NCBI GenBank assembly: GCA_951640165.1 | Contig: OX621241.1 | Coordinates: forward strand, 3,296,001-3,360,000 | Length of the DNA: 64,000 nucleotides | From: Pseudoips prasinana | Taxonomy: Eukaryota; Arthropoda; Insecta; Lepidoptera; Nolidae | Reading direction: 5' to 3' | Part shown: piece after piece, positions 54,061 through 64,000 of the stretch | Layout: each line of letters opens with the position of its first letter | How positions within the stretch are numbered: the first letter of the stretch is position 1 | The notes under the pieces: model-generated | What the model saw: only the letters and a program-made list of their open reading frames with translations | Database searches by the model: none | Told to the model about the DNA's origin: nothing | Made by a program: the position numbers and the translations under genes

Positions 54061-55202
54061 TATCGTAAAGGGTTAAAACAAGACAATTCTCAAAAACAAA
54101 TATACATATACTCATCTGTCGTAAAGGGTTCACGATGATTCTCAAAGATATGATCTTATCTGTTGCACTCAACTCATACTTTACAGTGTAGTAATATCAT
54201 ATCTAAGTCTATGAGGAAATTAACTTACTACTAACTAGGAATTATCTTGATATAGGATCGAGGTAGGAAAACACCTGTCTTTTGGATGAATTTTTATAAT
54301 TTTTAACGCCTTAGGGATGGTTCCAAGTAAAATTAGTATAATCGGGTTTTTATAAAGATAAGTTAAATTTGGTCTTATGTCTTTTAAAACAGTAACTATT
54401 TATGTATTTGACTACATTTTTATAGTATCAAGCAACAAAATTCTTGTAAAAAAAAATTATTAATCCAACATTGTATATTACTTAAAAAATAATCCAATAC
54501 CAACTATTCTAACAAAAATATTTATTGATTTATTTTTTTAAATAAATTCATTGTATTTAGTTTTAAACAGTAAAAGGTCAAGTCAATTTTAGTTTAAACA
54601 CGTTATAACGTGTTGACTAAATATAGTTAATATAATTGTTATAGTCCTAAAGGATAAGGTATGGTCTTTTCATAAGATCCATAATAGAAAAGGATTGAAA
54701 TGACATTTATAAAATTTAAATTGCTTAAATAGTTAATTTTCTTTTATAAGCGCACGTACAAACTAATAAATAAAATACTGATAAAATCTGTATGTACCTA
54801 CACAATTGCAGACCCTATTACAGATTTTTTTAATATTCCTGCAACACATGCCAAAACTCCTACAACCCAATCTCAAAATCCCATACACAATCCCAATAAA
54901 TTGACGAAATATCTCGAAACAAGATACCAGTTTAAACTGCCATATATCGTATACATTCGTTGAAATAAAAATGGTAATACGGCTGGCAACCCTACAACGC
55001 AGATAGACCAAAGGTGGCCCGTATAATATTTTGGCTCACAAAACGAGTCCAAGTTTTAATAGTGTCCTATGTTTATGTTATAGCTTTTCGTATCGGAAGT
55101 ATGAACCTGTCCTTAGGGACGCTGATATACAATGTATGGTTTTTCTGGTATTTTTTTATTCGATGGGTTTTGATTTTTGTTGATAAAGCTGTTTGAGTCC
55201 TG
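54061..55202. other. No gene recognised
   Basis: AT-rich. AACACGTTATAACGTGTT at 54597-54614 is a perfect 18-bp palindrome. Small frames at 54763-55011 and 55014-55196 carry no known motif. Confidence 0.4.
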
Positions 55203-55825
55203 GTGCAAGGAATGAATGGATTTCGTGTGATTCAAGCTCATTACTTTGATGGTACATTGAAATAAATATCACAAACAAAGAGAGGATTTAGGAAATATCT
55301 CAGGTAATAAACTTAATTCATCATCGTCATCTTCATCATTTTAGTCGAATAACGTTCACTGCTGGACAGAGAAAGGATCTTCACAATGACATTGTGTGCA
55401 TCATTTAGAGGGATATGCCATAATCGCTACGTTTGACATATGCATTAACACTCGCAGTATGATCGTTATAGTACTCGGAGAGACGCTGCTGCTCGCTCTC
55501 CGGTAGATATTCCCTTCGGATAACTAATCACCAACCCATCTCATCCACTGGTATTTTATCTAAAATATTGACTATCAGCAGAGTAATTAAGAAAGAACAT
55601 TGGTATTGCGGCCCATTAAAAAGAAGGGAAGCTGCCTAATACGAGTAGTTTGTATATTTTGTGAAAATTGTTTCTGGTAACGTATACCTAGCTTCCCGTC
55701 TTGCACTGGGACGGCGTCTGCGTGATAATTATATCCTAAAGAAGGGTTGCTCGCGTCCACCATAAAAATAACCAAATTTATATTTACATTATAAGTATTA
55801 ATATTTTATTGTAATATAATAAATA
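55203..55825 (+). repeat. Diverged tandem duplication, copy 1
   Basis: GTGCAAGGAATGAATGGATT and TGATTCAAGCTCATTACTTT reappear at 56052 in the same order, followed by the same family T insertion and the same GCAGAGTAATTA segment. The divergence is clear, so this is not an assembly duplicate. Confidence 0.8.
55325..55560 (-). mobile_element. Family T within duplication copy 1
   Basis: TAACGTTCACTGCTGGACAG, GGGATATGCCATAATCGCTA, AGAGACGCTGCTGCTCGCTC. Confidence 0.6.
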
Positions 55826-55834
55826 GATAATATC

Positions 55835-56045
55835 CTGGGACATTATTCACACACGGCCACCTGATCCCAAACTAAGCAGAGCTTGTACTATGGAAACCAG
55901 ATAACTGATATATTACATATACAAGTAATAATTTTGTAAATACATACTTATATAGATAATTATACCCAGACTCAAGACAAACAGACATGTTCTTGCACAC
56001 AAAAATCTGTCCTGGGTGGGAATGCCAACCACGCCAACAGACCCG
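55835..56045 (-). mobile_element. SINE family G with family B-like tail
   Basis: The left (3') end ATCCTGGGACATTATTCAC and CCAAACTAAGCAGAGCTTGT resemble the family B tail. The right (5') end GTCCTGGGTGGGAATGCCAA is a damaged B box. It sits between the two duplication copies. Confidence 0.6.
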
Positions 56046-56051
56046 TCATGA

Positions 56052-56690
56052 TGCAAGGAATGAATGGATTTCGTGTGATTCAAGCTAATTACTTTGATGG
56101 TACAAAGAAATAAATATCACAAACAAAGAGAGGGTTTAGGAATTATGTCAGGTTATAAACTTAATTCATCATCGGCATCATCATCATGTCAGCTGAATAA
56201 CGTGACAATGGCATTGTGGCCATCATGTGGAGGGATATGCCATAATCACCACGCTTGGCAGACGAATCGGTGATCACAGTATGATGGTGATATTGCACGG
56301 AGAGACGCTGCTGCCCGTCCTCTGGTAAATATTCTCTGACAACGACTTCTACGCCCTCTCTGGATGAGATGGGGAGATGATATTCGTTGCCGTCAGCTAG
56401 AAAAGACTGTAAACTTAATTATTGTAACTAAAATATTGACTACTAGCAGAGTAATTAGAAAAGATCACTAGTATTGTGGCCCATCAGAAGGAAGCTCCCT
56501 ATATTTTGAATATTTAGTGAAAACTCTGACGGGTAACGTATGACGTAGCGTCACACCTTGCACTGGGAAACCTTATCTCTGAAGATTTTATTTGGTAGAA
56601 ATTGGACCGGTTGCTCGGGTCCACCTTAAAATTAACCACATCAGTTTAATAATAGTTGTAACATTATATCAATAAATAAATAAAATAAAA
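56052..56690 (+). repeat. Diverged tandem duplication, copy 2
   Basis: Matches 55203-55825 with many substitutions and small indels. Confidence 0.8.
56170..56410 (-). mobile_element. Family T within duplication copy 2
   Basis: GGATATGCCATAATCACCAC, AGAGACGCTGCTGCCCGTCC, CTCTCTGGATGAGATGGGG. Confidence 0.6.
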
Positions 56691-56865
56691 AAGGTTTTTA
56701 TTCACGTAGACTTTAAAAAAGCGCAGAACATGTTCGTATTAATATATTATTTATTTATAACTATTATAATTATATATAGATATTTAGGTAAGTACACGGA
56801 TTATATGAAAAATTTACAAAATAACTTATTTTATAATAGTAATGATATTTAGCTAGCAATATATC
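56687..56865 (-). repeat. Family S
   Basis: AAAAGGTTTTTATTCACGTA, ACTTTAAAAAAGCGCAGAAC and GATATTTAGCTAGC at the far end. Confidence 0.65.
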
Positions 56866-57004
56866 AATTCTAACTATTCAATGAATAGTTTATGAAATTA
56901 ACCTACTTTTTATACTTATATAAAAGAAGTGGTGGTACATGAATCGGAAATAAAATTTTACCAAAATGAAACCGCGGCTTAATTTTATCGATAATATTCT
57001 TATT

Positions 57005-57170
57005 TTTTGTAGCCAGTCGAGCTAGCGGCCCACCTGATGGTGAGTGGTAACCGCTGCTCATGGACATTCGCAGTGCCAGGGGGCACAGCAAACCGCTGCC
57101 TACCGTGGGTTTAATACTACTTTTAAACCTCGTTTGAAGAAGGACATGTCGTAGCGCTGGGGAAACACCG
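57005..57170 (+). repeat. Family R, diverged
   Basis: CGGCCCACCTGATGGTGAGT, CGCTGCTCATGGACATTCGC, AGTGCCAGGGGGCACAGC. Confidence 0.55.
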
Positions 57171-57349
57171 CACCACATGACTGAAAAAAAACTTTGATTT
57201 ACGAAACGTGAGAGAAACCTTTCTCATTGCCCCTACAGTAATATACGAAACGAAATCCTCTCAACTTCCGTACGCCTCGCACGATCACACTTTTCGTAAC
57301 GCATTCACCAGCTTACTCCCCAACACAAGCGTGCATAAAGAAGTATTAT

Positions 57350-57490
57350 GTACAGACGCCAGCACATCCAGCCACCCCAATCTGTCAAATTTCTTTTATA
57401 GATTTTCAACTTCATCACATAAGAATAAGGTTCACTTTCAATTGGGGAAATTTGACCGATTGTGGTAGCTTGATGCGCTGGCGTCTGTAC
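57350..57490. mobile_element. Palindromic MITE, 141 bp
   Basis: GTACAGACGCCAGCACATCC at the left and GCGCTGGCGTCTGTAC at the right are inverted; CCCCAATCTGTCAAATTT and AAATTTGACCGATTG also pair. It is the core of the element at 18591-18783 without that element's outer arms. Confidence 0.8.
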
Positions 57491-57742
57491 TTCAAAAGCA
57501 AAAGTAGATACCTACTCTCTACTACTTACGTAACAAAAGATTTGACAATAAAATTGTCAATTGGGTACTTAATCTGTTTTAAACGTCATATCGTTCCATG
57601 TTTAACTTTTTATTTGAATGTTTTATAAACACCGTACAATAACCTCATAACCGTCATCTATGAATTATCAGTTGTCAGTGTAACCTTTTAAATCTGATGC
57701 AATATGGCCCCATGTTTACATTAACGAAATATCCATGAAAGG

Positions 57743-57808
57743 AAACGAGTTCCAATATAGTATATATTACATATATCTATGTAATATATACTATATTGGA
57801 ATTCGTTT
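57743..57808. repeat. Hairpin, 31-bp arms with 4-base loop
   Basis: AAACGAGTTCCAATATAGTA continues to TTACATA, loop TATC, then the reverse complement with one mismatch. It is one of the strongest foldbacks in the window and is not matched elsewhere here. Confidence 0.9.
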
Positions 57809-58308
57809 AACCTATAGGGACTAAACGTCTATACGCGCATTAATTGGGAATCTCACATCCAAAACCTATCCTATTGAAATCACCTCTCGATTTAAAATCT
57901 TTTCTTCTCTCTCTTCACTCTCTTAGAACAGCACGGATGATGATCATTTCAAACCCTTAAACATATCGAACAGACAGATACAGACAACAATTCAAGAAAA
58001 TCTGTATTCTTTCTCGAAACTATCCATGCATCTTAAAGATTTCTAAGATGTATAGATATAGTAGATGTTTTTTGAAAACATATTCATCTTCACCCCTTAA
58101 TAAAGAACATTTTAAAGAATCCCTTACTCTGAGGAACACGGACAAGCTTGTGGTATCCTTTATTCAACCTAACTATACATCAGTCTGGTCTAATGTTATG
58201 AAAATATACAATAAAAATCAAAAAACATTAAACGACCGTATAATATATTTTAAAATAAAAACTTACAATATGATTTTAATAAAAAAAACCTTATTATAAA
58301 TAAAATAT
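57809..58308. other. No gene; 83-codon frame of unknown meaning
   Basis: A frame at 58048-58299 begins MYRYSRCFLKTYSSSP and is rich in Lys and Asn, as expected from AT-rich noncoding DNA. No motif is recognised. Confidence 0.3.
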
Positions 58309-58310
58309 AG

Positions 58311-58374
58311 ATTCGAACCCAGGACCACCAGCTTCGTAGGCAGGAGCACTACCAACTAGGCTACGGTGACCGTC
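58311..58374 (-). mobile_element. SINE family B head only
   Basis: ATTCGAACCCAGGACCACCA, TAGGCAGGAGCACTACCAAC, TAGGCTACGGTGACCGTC. The tail is absent. Confidence 0.7.
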
Positions 58375-58597
58375 TTTTTTATACTTGACTATTACGTTCA
58401 ATATGAAGTAGAAAATTAAAAAAATCACTCGATTATTAAATATATTCTTATTACATATCTCATAATATAAAAATAAATGTAAGAGACTACATTTAAATTC
58501 TATTTTTATTCAAATATTATGCAAGAACAATGAACTAAATCTGCCCTTCCAGGGTTTTTTTAAAAATTCGGTGGTATAAACGTAAAAGTATTAAATA

Positions 58598-58918
58598 CTA
58601 GCTGTGCCCCGCGGTTTTACCCGCGTTAAACTTTATGAATTATCTTAGCTACTCCCCCGTAGGTGGTAGCGTGATATTATGTAGCCTTTATGTTGAGCCG
58701 ACCTCTTAGTCTTATTCATGCAAAATTTGAAGTAAATCCATGCAGTACCTTTAGAGTTTAGCCCGGACATACATACAGACAAACAGATAAACAGACAAAA
58801 ATTCTAAAAACTATATTTTTGTCTTCGATATCGATCGTAGATCACGCCCCAGGTATCCTTTTAAAAAAATATTCAATGTACAGTTTTGACTTTCCTACAA
58901 TTTTATTATATGTGTAGA
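58598..58918 (-). mobile_element. Helitron, complete non-autonomous copy
   Basis: CTAGCTGTGCCCCGCGGTTT at the left and TTTTATTATATGTGTAGA|T at the right. 321 bp. Confidence 0.85.
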
Positions 58919-59094
58919 TATTGGCTTTATCTAAGAATTCAAAAATACATATTTTCTATAAAATCTCAAGATATGTTTAACAATATGAAAACTGTAAAAT
59001 CTAAACCCACTCACAGTACCCAGTATGTCAGTTGTAAGTGGATTTTTATCCAAAGTATTTAAATTAACCACAAAAAATCTGAAATATTAAAGAC

Positions 59095-59285
59095 AACCTC
59101 TGTAACCGAGTGGAGTAGGATGTCGGGCGTTTGTGACCTAGTTTGATAGGTCCCGGCTCAATACCAGTATCATAAATTATTTCTGTAAAAATTAAGAATT
59201 GTTTTGCGGTCTACCATGGTCACTTGAGGGAACCGACGTGCCTCAAAGGGCACCTTGTCACTAAAATGTCTTTGACAATCGCTAG
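59095..59285 (+). mobile_element. SINE-like element, tRNA-like head
   Basis: CCTCTGTAACCGAGTGGAGT, then TAGGTCCCGGCTCAATACCA in the place of a B box, then CTCAAAGGGCACCTTGTC. Degraded, single copy here. Confidence 0.4.
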
Positions 59286-59306
59286 ACGCTTATTACAATG
59301 CTACAC

Positions 59307-59553
59307 CAGGCCCTCTACCGGCTAAGTCGCCGAACATCGATTTCTTAAATGGCGTTCAAATAAATAAAGGTTAGAAATGACTTAATCAATCGTTAAATCG
59401 GCTTCAACGTTGACAATCGATTCCGGACCATTTATGACGTCACATGTGCTCATGAAAGCCGACTTAACGAGTGATTTAGTCATTTTTAACCTTTATTTAT
59501 TAGAACGCCATTTAAGGAATCTATGTTCGGCGACTTAGCCGGTAGAGCCCCTG
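59307..59553. mobile_element. 247-bp MITE, copy 2
   Basis: CAGGCCCTCTACCGGCTAAG ... CTTAGCCGGTAGAGCCCCTG. It has the same length and order as 49149-49395, with scattered substitutions. Confidence 0.8.
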
Positions 59554-60114
59554 GTCTAACCCTCTTAATTACTTATCCCTACGGGTTTCCATGTCAGAGG
59601 GCAGACTCTGTATTAACTCAGGTAACTAACCACATCAAGTTAGGCTGGGAGCGATGGCCAAAATGATATTGTCAAACGACTTCGTCCATTTCTAAGCTTT
59701 TTAATTGACAAAATTAAAGCTAGCTGTATATATGTACATTTGTGGAGTGTTGTACCCATTTCCTTCCAAAAACATCCACATAACCAACACTAATTAACCG
59801 AACAAATACAAAACAGATTACAAAACGAAATTTAAATGTAACTACGGACCAAACATAACACGGCCGGTGATTACGCATAATCGCCGGGCAAAAACTACAA
59901 AAGCCCATAATTATTTACAACTACCGGTGTTTGCCCACGTTTTAAAACTACCCACCGACCGTCCCATCAAAGTCAGATAACGTGGGCCAACTATGAGAAG
60001 CCTTGTTTATTGGGCGGATGTCAGTGGGGCCCCCGTGTTCAAAATAGGAGGCCTCAGGTACGTTATATGGAGTACAAAGGGTTAAAAATTAATGTGGTAC
60101 ACTAAGCTATAACA
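59554..60114. other. No recognised feature
   Basis: Unassigned. A GC-richer patch lies at 59930-60060 without a coding signal. Confidence 0.35.
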
Positions 60115-60731
60115 TTATAATGTCCTTTTGGTCTTCTTTCAGCCATGGCGGTAACAATGGTGACTAGACATCTACGCGGGACGTATTATTATAGTGCATA
60201 TAATAAAATCGTAGGAAAGTCAAAACTGTACATTGAATATTTTTTAAAAGGATACTTGGGGCGTGACCTACAATCGATATCGAAACCAAAAATATAGTTT
60301 TTAGAATTTTTGTCTGTTTGTCTGTATGTCCGGGCTAAACTCAAAAAGTACTCTATGGATTTACTTCATCTTTGCATGAATACTACTAAGAGGTCGGGTC
60401 GACATATAGGCTACATATTATCACGCTATCACCTACGTAGGAGGAGCTGTGATAATTTATAAAATTTAATTCGGGTAAAACCGCGGGGCACAGTTAGTAG
60501 TACATAAGTGTGTACGCAAACACAGGTGCGCTTTCTATTTCCTTACTCTCATGATCCAATGAGACGACTAGCGACACGGCTGGTTAAAGGTCAGGTACAG
60601 AAGATTTACGTGCTTTCTCTCTCTCTGGGTATAATACCGTCAACTTAGATACTTCGGGTTAATACAGAGAAATCTTCTTTTAGGCCCGACCCGAGATTTG
60701 AACCCAGGACCTCATTATCTGCGGTTGAATA
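60115..60731 (-). mobile_element. SINE family A interrupted by a Helitron
   Basis: The left part (CTTTTGGTCTTCTTTCAGCC to TTATTATAGTG) and right part (CATAAGTGTGTACGCAAACA to GATTTGAACCCAGGACCTCA) form one minus-strand SINE A once 60198-60497 is removed. Confidence 0.8.
60198..60497 (+). mobile_element. Helitron nested in SINE A
   Basis: CATATAATAAAATCGTAGG to GGGTAAAACCGCGGGGCACA, ending CAGTTAG rather than CAGCTAG. The first few bases (TCTATA) are missing. Confidence 0.8.
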
Positions 60732-60739
60732 CACAGTTA

Positions 60740-60795
60740 TAAACCATGTCAATAGCTTATTGGCCAGCTTCGACAACTCTGATACTAGACACTCT
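60740..60795 (+). repeat. Family E tail fragment
   Basis: CATGTCAATAGCTTATTGGC, CGACAACTCTGATACTAG. Confidence 0.55.
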
Positions 60796-60980
60796 ACATC
60801 TACCTTTGTTGTTAAATTCACAAACGCCCTAATGGTTATATTATTAGTGACGAAGATTCTTGTTAACAATGTCTTCTTTACTATTATTTATTTACTTTAA
60901 ATTCTATTAATATATTTTAAAATAATAAAGTAACTTACGCAATACTAAATAAACCGATTACCTAAAATAGCTAAAGAAAT

Positions 60981-61347
60981 GGCTGCACGTGTGGCGCAGC
61001 GGCTAAAACAGTCTTTCACGCAAAATATGCCGAATGGATTTTCATGAAATTTTGTGGTTAATTAACTAGCTTACATATATATTCGTCGCTCCAGACGAAT
61101 GAAAAAAGCTAGGGGAGACATACGTCGAACGACAACATGATAAACAGGTTGCTAAAAAGAAATTACCTAATTAAATTATCTAATTTTAGTTTACATTTTA
61201 TTAACATTGAATTTGTTAAACTTTATAATATTTAAATTTTGTCAGTGAATTTATTGCTTTTTGAAATTGAAATGAACTTATATATCCGAACAATACATAG
61301 GCTGTAATTTACAAAGTTTAACGGATAAAGCCGCGGGGCATAGCTAG
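60981..61347 (+). mobile_element. SINE D head fragment fused to Helitron pieces
   Basis: GGCTGCACGTGTGGCGCAGC (60981-61012) runs into TTTCACGCAAAATATGCCGA, which reads like a Helitron body. A Helitron 3' end, AAGCCGCGGGGCATAG-CTAG followed by T, closes at 61347. The part in between is unclear. Confidence 0.5.
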
Positions 61348-62029
61348 TTTAGGTATATTTTAATAAACCTGATAATCAGGTAGCCAAATATGAACACGCA
61401 GTTAGGCTATATATCCGCCGATAAGGCCTTTTGTATCTCAAAATAAATAAAATAGCTTAAATATGTCCGGCCTGGGACGCAAATATGGTTGTACCGTATG
61501 AGGGGCATTGAGGCCCTACAGATATGTATATGGAAATTAATGCCAGCAACATTTTGTGAGTTATCCGCTTTTAGAATATTGGTTAAATAGATTGTAGGAG
61601 TATTTGAAAGCAAGAGGTTAACTACTTAAATTATGTTTGTTATAGTAATAAAGATTCTTTGGCCAATAAGTTTATTTTGTTTTTTTTTACGTGCGATATA
61701 TTAGGGTAAGCTGTACTTGTGTATTCAAATATAAAAGGCAGGGACAAACAATTAATCATGAGTGTAGCTATTAAGAATAAGTAATTTGCTTGATAATTTG
61801 TGAAGGAGTGTGGTTTGTAATCTTATAATATAAAATATTATAATAAAAACAGGATTTTTTATCGTAAGTTCTAAAAACGCATAGAAAATAGTCAGAAAAT
61901 ACGTCCGGCGAAACATACACAGATGGGATCTTAAGTTTTGCTACCTTTGAGCTGTTACGATTATTACTTTGTACATTTTACTTGTTTGTTTTATTTTTAA
62001 ATGGTGCAAATCCAAAAATCGACCTGTCA
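61348..62029. other. No recognised feature
   Basis: AT-rich, no repeat or gene recognised. Confidence 0.4.
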
Positions 62030-62112
62030 CTAAAATTATTTATGTATACTTACGTTACGTTAACCATGTTACTACAACTCGTTTTGAATATTTTACAAGC
62101 GCTTTTTTAATG
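62030..62112 (+). repeat. Family S fragment
   Basis: TTTTACAAGCGCTTTTTTAA at 62091-62110, just before the Helitron start. The usual GTGAATAAAAACC end is missing. Confidence 0.45.
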
Positions 62113-62113
62113 T

Positions 62114-62379
62114 ATATACATATAATAAGATCGTAGGAAAGTCAAAACTGTTCATTGAATATTTTTTTAAAAGGATACCTGGGGCGTAATCTACCATCGA
62201 TATCGAAGCCAAAAATATAATTTTTAGAATGTTTGTCTGTATGAATGTCCAGGCTAAACTCAAAACGTACTGCATGGATTTCCTTAAAATTTTTCATAAA
62301 TATTACTAAGAGGTCGGGTCAACATCTAGCCTACATATTATCACGCTATCATCTTCAAAGTAAAACAGCGGGGCACATA
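62114..62379 (+). mobile_element. Helitron, 3' end damaged
   Basis: ATATACATATAATAAGATCG start and the usual body (GGTCGGGTCAACATC). The 3' end is reduced to AACAGCGGGGCACAT, with no CTAG. Confidence 0.7.
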
Positions 62380-62546
62380 TGTCAATAAAAATAGATTATA
62401 TTCTTATTATATATTCAGTTACCAATGAATAATTAAATAGGCAGAATCTAAAGTTGAAAATATGTAACCAACGTAATTCAGCTGATATTTTTGTAGTAGT
62501 ATTATATTTGTCTTTACCAACAAAACTTTAGCTTTGAAAAACTATA

Positions 62547-63851
62547 TTATTATGCCAACTGAGATTAAATATTTTATATTTATGGCTGAAATATATTTTA
62601 TATTAAATACTACTCTGTCAAGAAGGTACCGGGAAAAGATCAATAATATACAAAATGTTTGTTATTCATCCAAATTTATTTTATCACCTTCAAAGTATGC
62701 TCCTTCAGAAACGATACACTTACGCCAACGAATAATTCATTCATCAAAACATTTTTGAAACGCTGCTTTCGGAATTGAGTGTAGTTCTCGCCGCGAATTC
62801 TCCTTTATGTCTTCTACCGATTGAAAACGGGTACCACGAAGTGGTAATTTGAGTTTAGGAAAAAGAAAGAAGTCAGCTGGAGCCATATCTGGTGAATATG
62901 GTGGTTGCTGGATGGTATTCGTTGAGTGTTTGGTCAAAAATTCGTTCACAATGATGGTCTTGTGCGAAGGCGCATTATCGTGGTGCAAAATCCAAGATTT
63001 TTTTTCCACAAAGCTGGCCTTTTTCGTCGAATTTGCTGTCTTAAACGCCGCATAACGCTCAATTAATATTCTTTATTTACCGTTCGACCTTCCGGTAAGA
63101 ATTCAGAGTGCACAACACCGCGATAGTCAAAGAAAACAGTCAAAATGACTTTGACTTTTGATCGACTTTGGCGTGGTTTTTTCGGTTTCGGTTCAGTTGG
63201 AAGGCGCCACTCCGAAGCTTGTTGACTAGTTTGCATGTCAAACTCGTAAACCCACGTCTCGTCACCAGTAACAATGCGTTTCAGGAATGTTGGGTCGGAA
63301 TTGACTCGTTCTACCATGTCCTCAGCGACTTTCATGCGATTGAGTTTTTGGAGAAAATTCAGATTTTTGGGACTAGCCGAGCGGCAACATGTTTCATACC
63401 CAAATGATTAGTTAAAATGGTACGAATCGACTCGTGAGATACAGAAAGTTCGGCGGCTATCTCTCTCAGAGTTGAATGAGGATTTTCAGTCACTATTTCC
63501 TTCACTTTTGCGATGTTAACTTCAGTTGCAGACGTTGATGGCCTACCAAAGCGAGGCAAATCTTTCATCACATCTCGACCGCTTTTGAACGCTTTGAACC
63601 ACTCATAAGCACGAGTTTTTGATAAAGTCGATTCACCGTAAGCCTTCTGTAACATTTTCAGTGACTCCAAACTCAAAATTCCATTAGCGATGCAAAATTT
63701 AAGATAAACTCTTTGTTCGATATTTTTGTCCATTATGAAATTCGCAATACACACTATATATGATATTACTAAAACCAGCACTGTATTTAATATAAATAAC
63801 AGATGCAACTCAAACTCCGCGACAAAATGGAAAACAGTTGTGCCAATCTAA
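62547..63851 (-). mobile_element. Mariner-family DNA transposon, inactive
   Basis: The span of 1.3 kb suits a mariner. On the minus strand the 5' end reads TTAGATTGGCACAACTG. The other end offers only a weak counterpart, TTATTATGCCAACTG (plus strand, 62547). The boundaries are therefore approximate. Confidence 0.7.
62662..63733 (-). pseudogene. Mariner transposase pseudogene
   Basis: It starts MDKNIEQRV at 63733. The N-terminal helix-turn-helix region has KTRAYEWFKAFKSGRD and GRPSTSATE, and the linker has REIAAELSVSHESIR. The catalytic triad is visible as TGDETW, HHDNAPSH and APADFF, with 34 residues between the second and third Asp (D,D34D, mariner type). The frame is broken four times: a one-base loss after LVPK (about 63360), a stop in place of Tyr after NKEY (63063-63065), a one-base change in an A-run of 8 (about 62997-63004), and TGA replacing Trp after CFDE (62737-62739). 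The original end is likely YFEGDKINLDE at 62662. The element cannot make transposase. Confidence 0.9.
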
Positions 63852-64000
63852 CAACAACAAAAAATTTAAATTTGGAACCATAAACAAATCATCAGAATGT
63901 ATGAAAGAAGACCAGACCAACTAACAGATAATCATCACAAACTCATTCTAGTAGCAGCCGGACGTTACTTAATTAGGTAACATTTATTTATTTTTACATC

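Noticed and set aside
63359..63808. Mariner N-terminal frame starting at 63808
   Set aside because: The first 25 residues are outside the transposase. MDKN at 63733 is the family-like start.

Overview
The window looks like a gene-free, transposon-packed stretch of a moth or butterfly genome (Lepidoptera). The DNA is AT-rich. It is filled with tRNA-headed SINEs, short Helitrons ending in a GCGGGT/ACCGC hairpin plus CTAG, LINE 3' tails with ATG or TCA microsatellites, a Pao/BEL LTR element and a mariner. I recognise these repeat families from memory as lepidopteran; no search was run. I found no host gene exon, rRNA, functional tRNA or CRISPR that I could defend. Every long reading frame belongs to a mobile element.

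Layout. 0-5 kb holds two near-identical copies of a 1.58-kb block (144-1725 and 3423-5004), each carrying a SINE and two other repeats. 5-26 kb is a mosaic of SINEs, Helitrons, LINE tails and MITEs separated by unassigned AT-rich DNA. 26.98-30.40 kb is a young Pao/BEL element with an intact Gag-protease frame but almost no pol, inserted in an older Helitron. 32.1-35.0 kb is a 5'-truncated CR1/Daphne-like LINE with a long open endonuclease/reverse transcriptase frame. 39.0-43.8 kb holds an apparently full-length non-LTR retrotransposon with an uninterrupted endonuclease-RT frame and a C-terminal C2H2 finger. It appears to sit inside the 3' UTR of an older LINE fragment. 44-47.7 kb is the quietest part. 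47.7-62.4 kb returns to SINEs, Helitrons, two 247-bp TIR MITEs, palindromes and a diverged tandem duplication. 62.5-63.9 kb is a dead mariner on the minus strand.

How the elements relate. The most informative link is between the intact LINE and the commonest SINE (called family A here). The SINE's body resembles the LINE's 5' UTR and its 3' end resembles the LINE's 3' end, so the SINE looks like a tRNA promoter joined to both ends of that LINE. It was probably mobilised by this LINE's enzyme. A second notable element is a SINE whose promoter region resembles 5S rRNA rather than a tRNA. Nested insertions give a relative order: Helitron into SINE A, BEL into Helitron, LINE into LINE.

Limits. 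Family boundaries were read by eye and are good to about 10-20 bp. Clade names for LINEs and transposases rest on remembered motifs.
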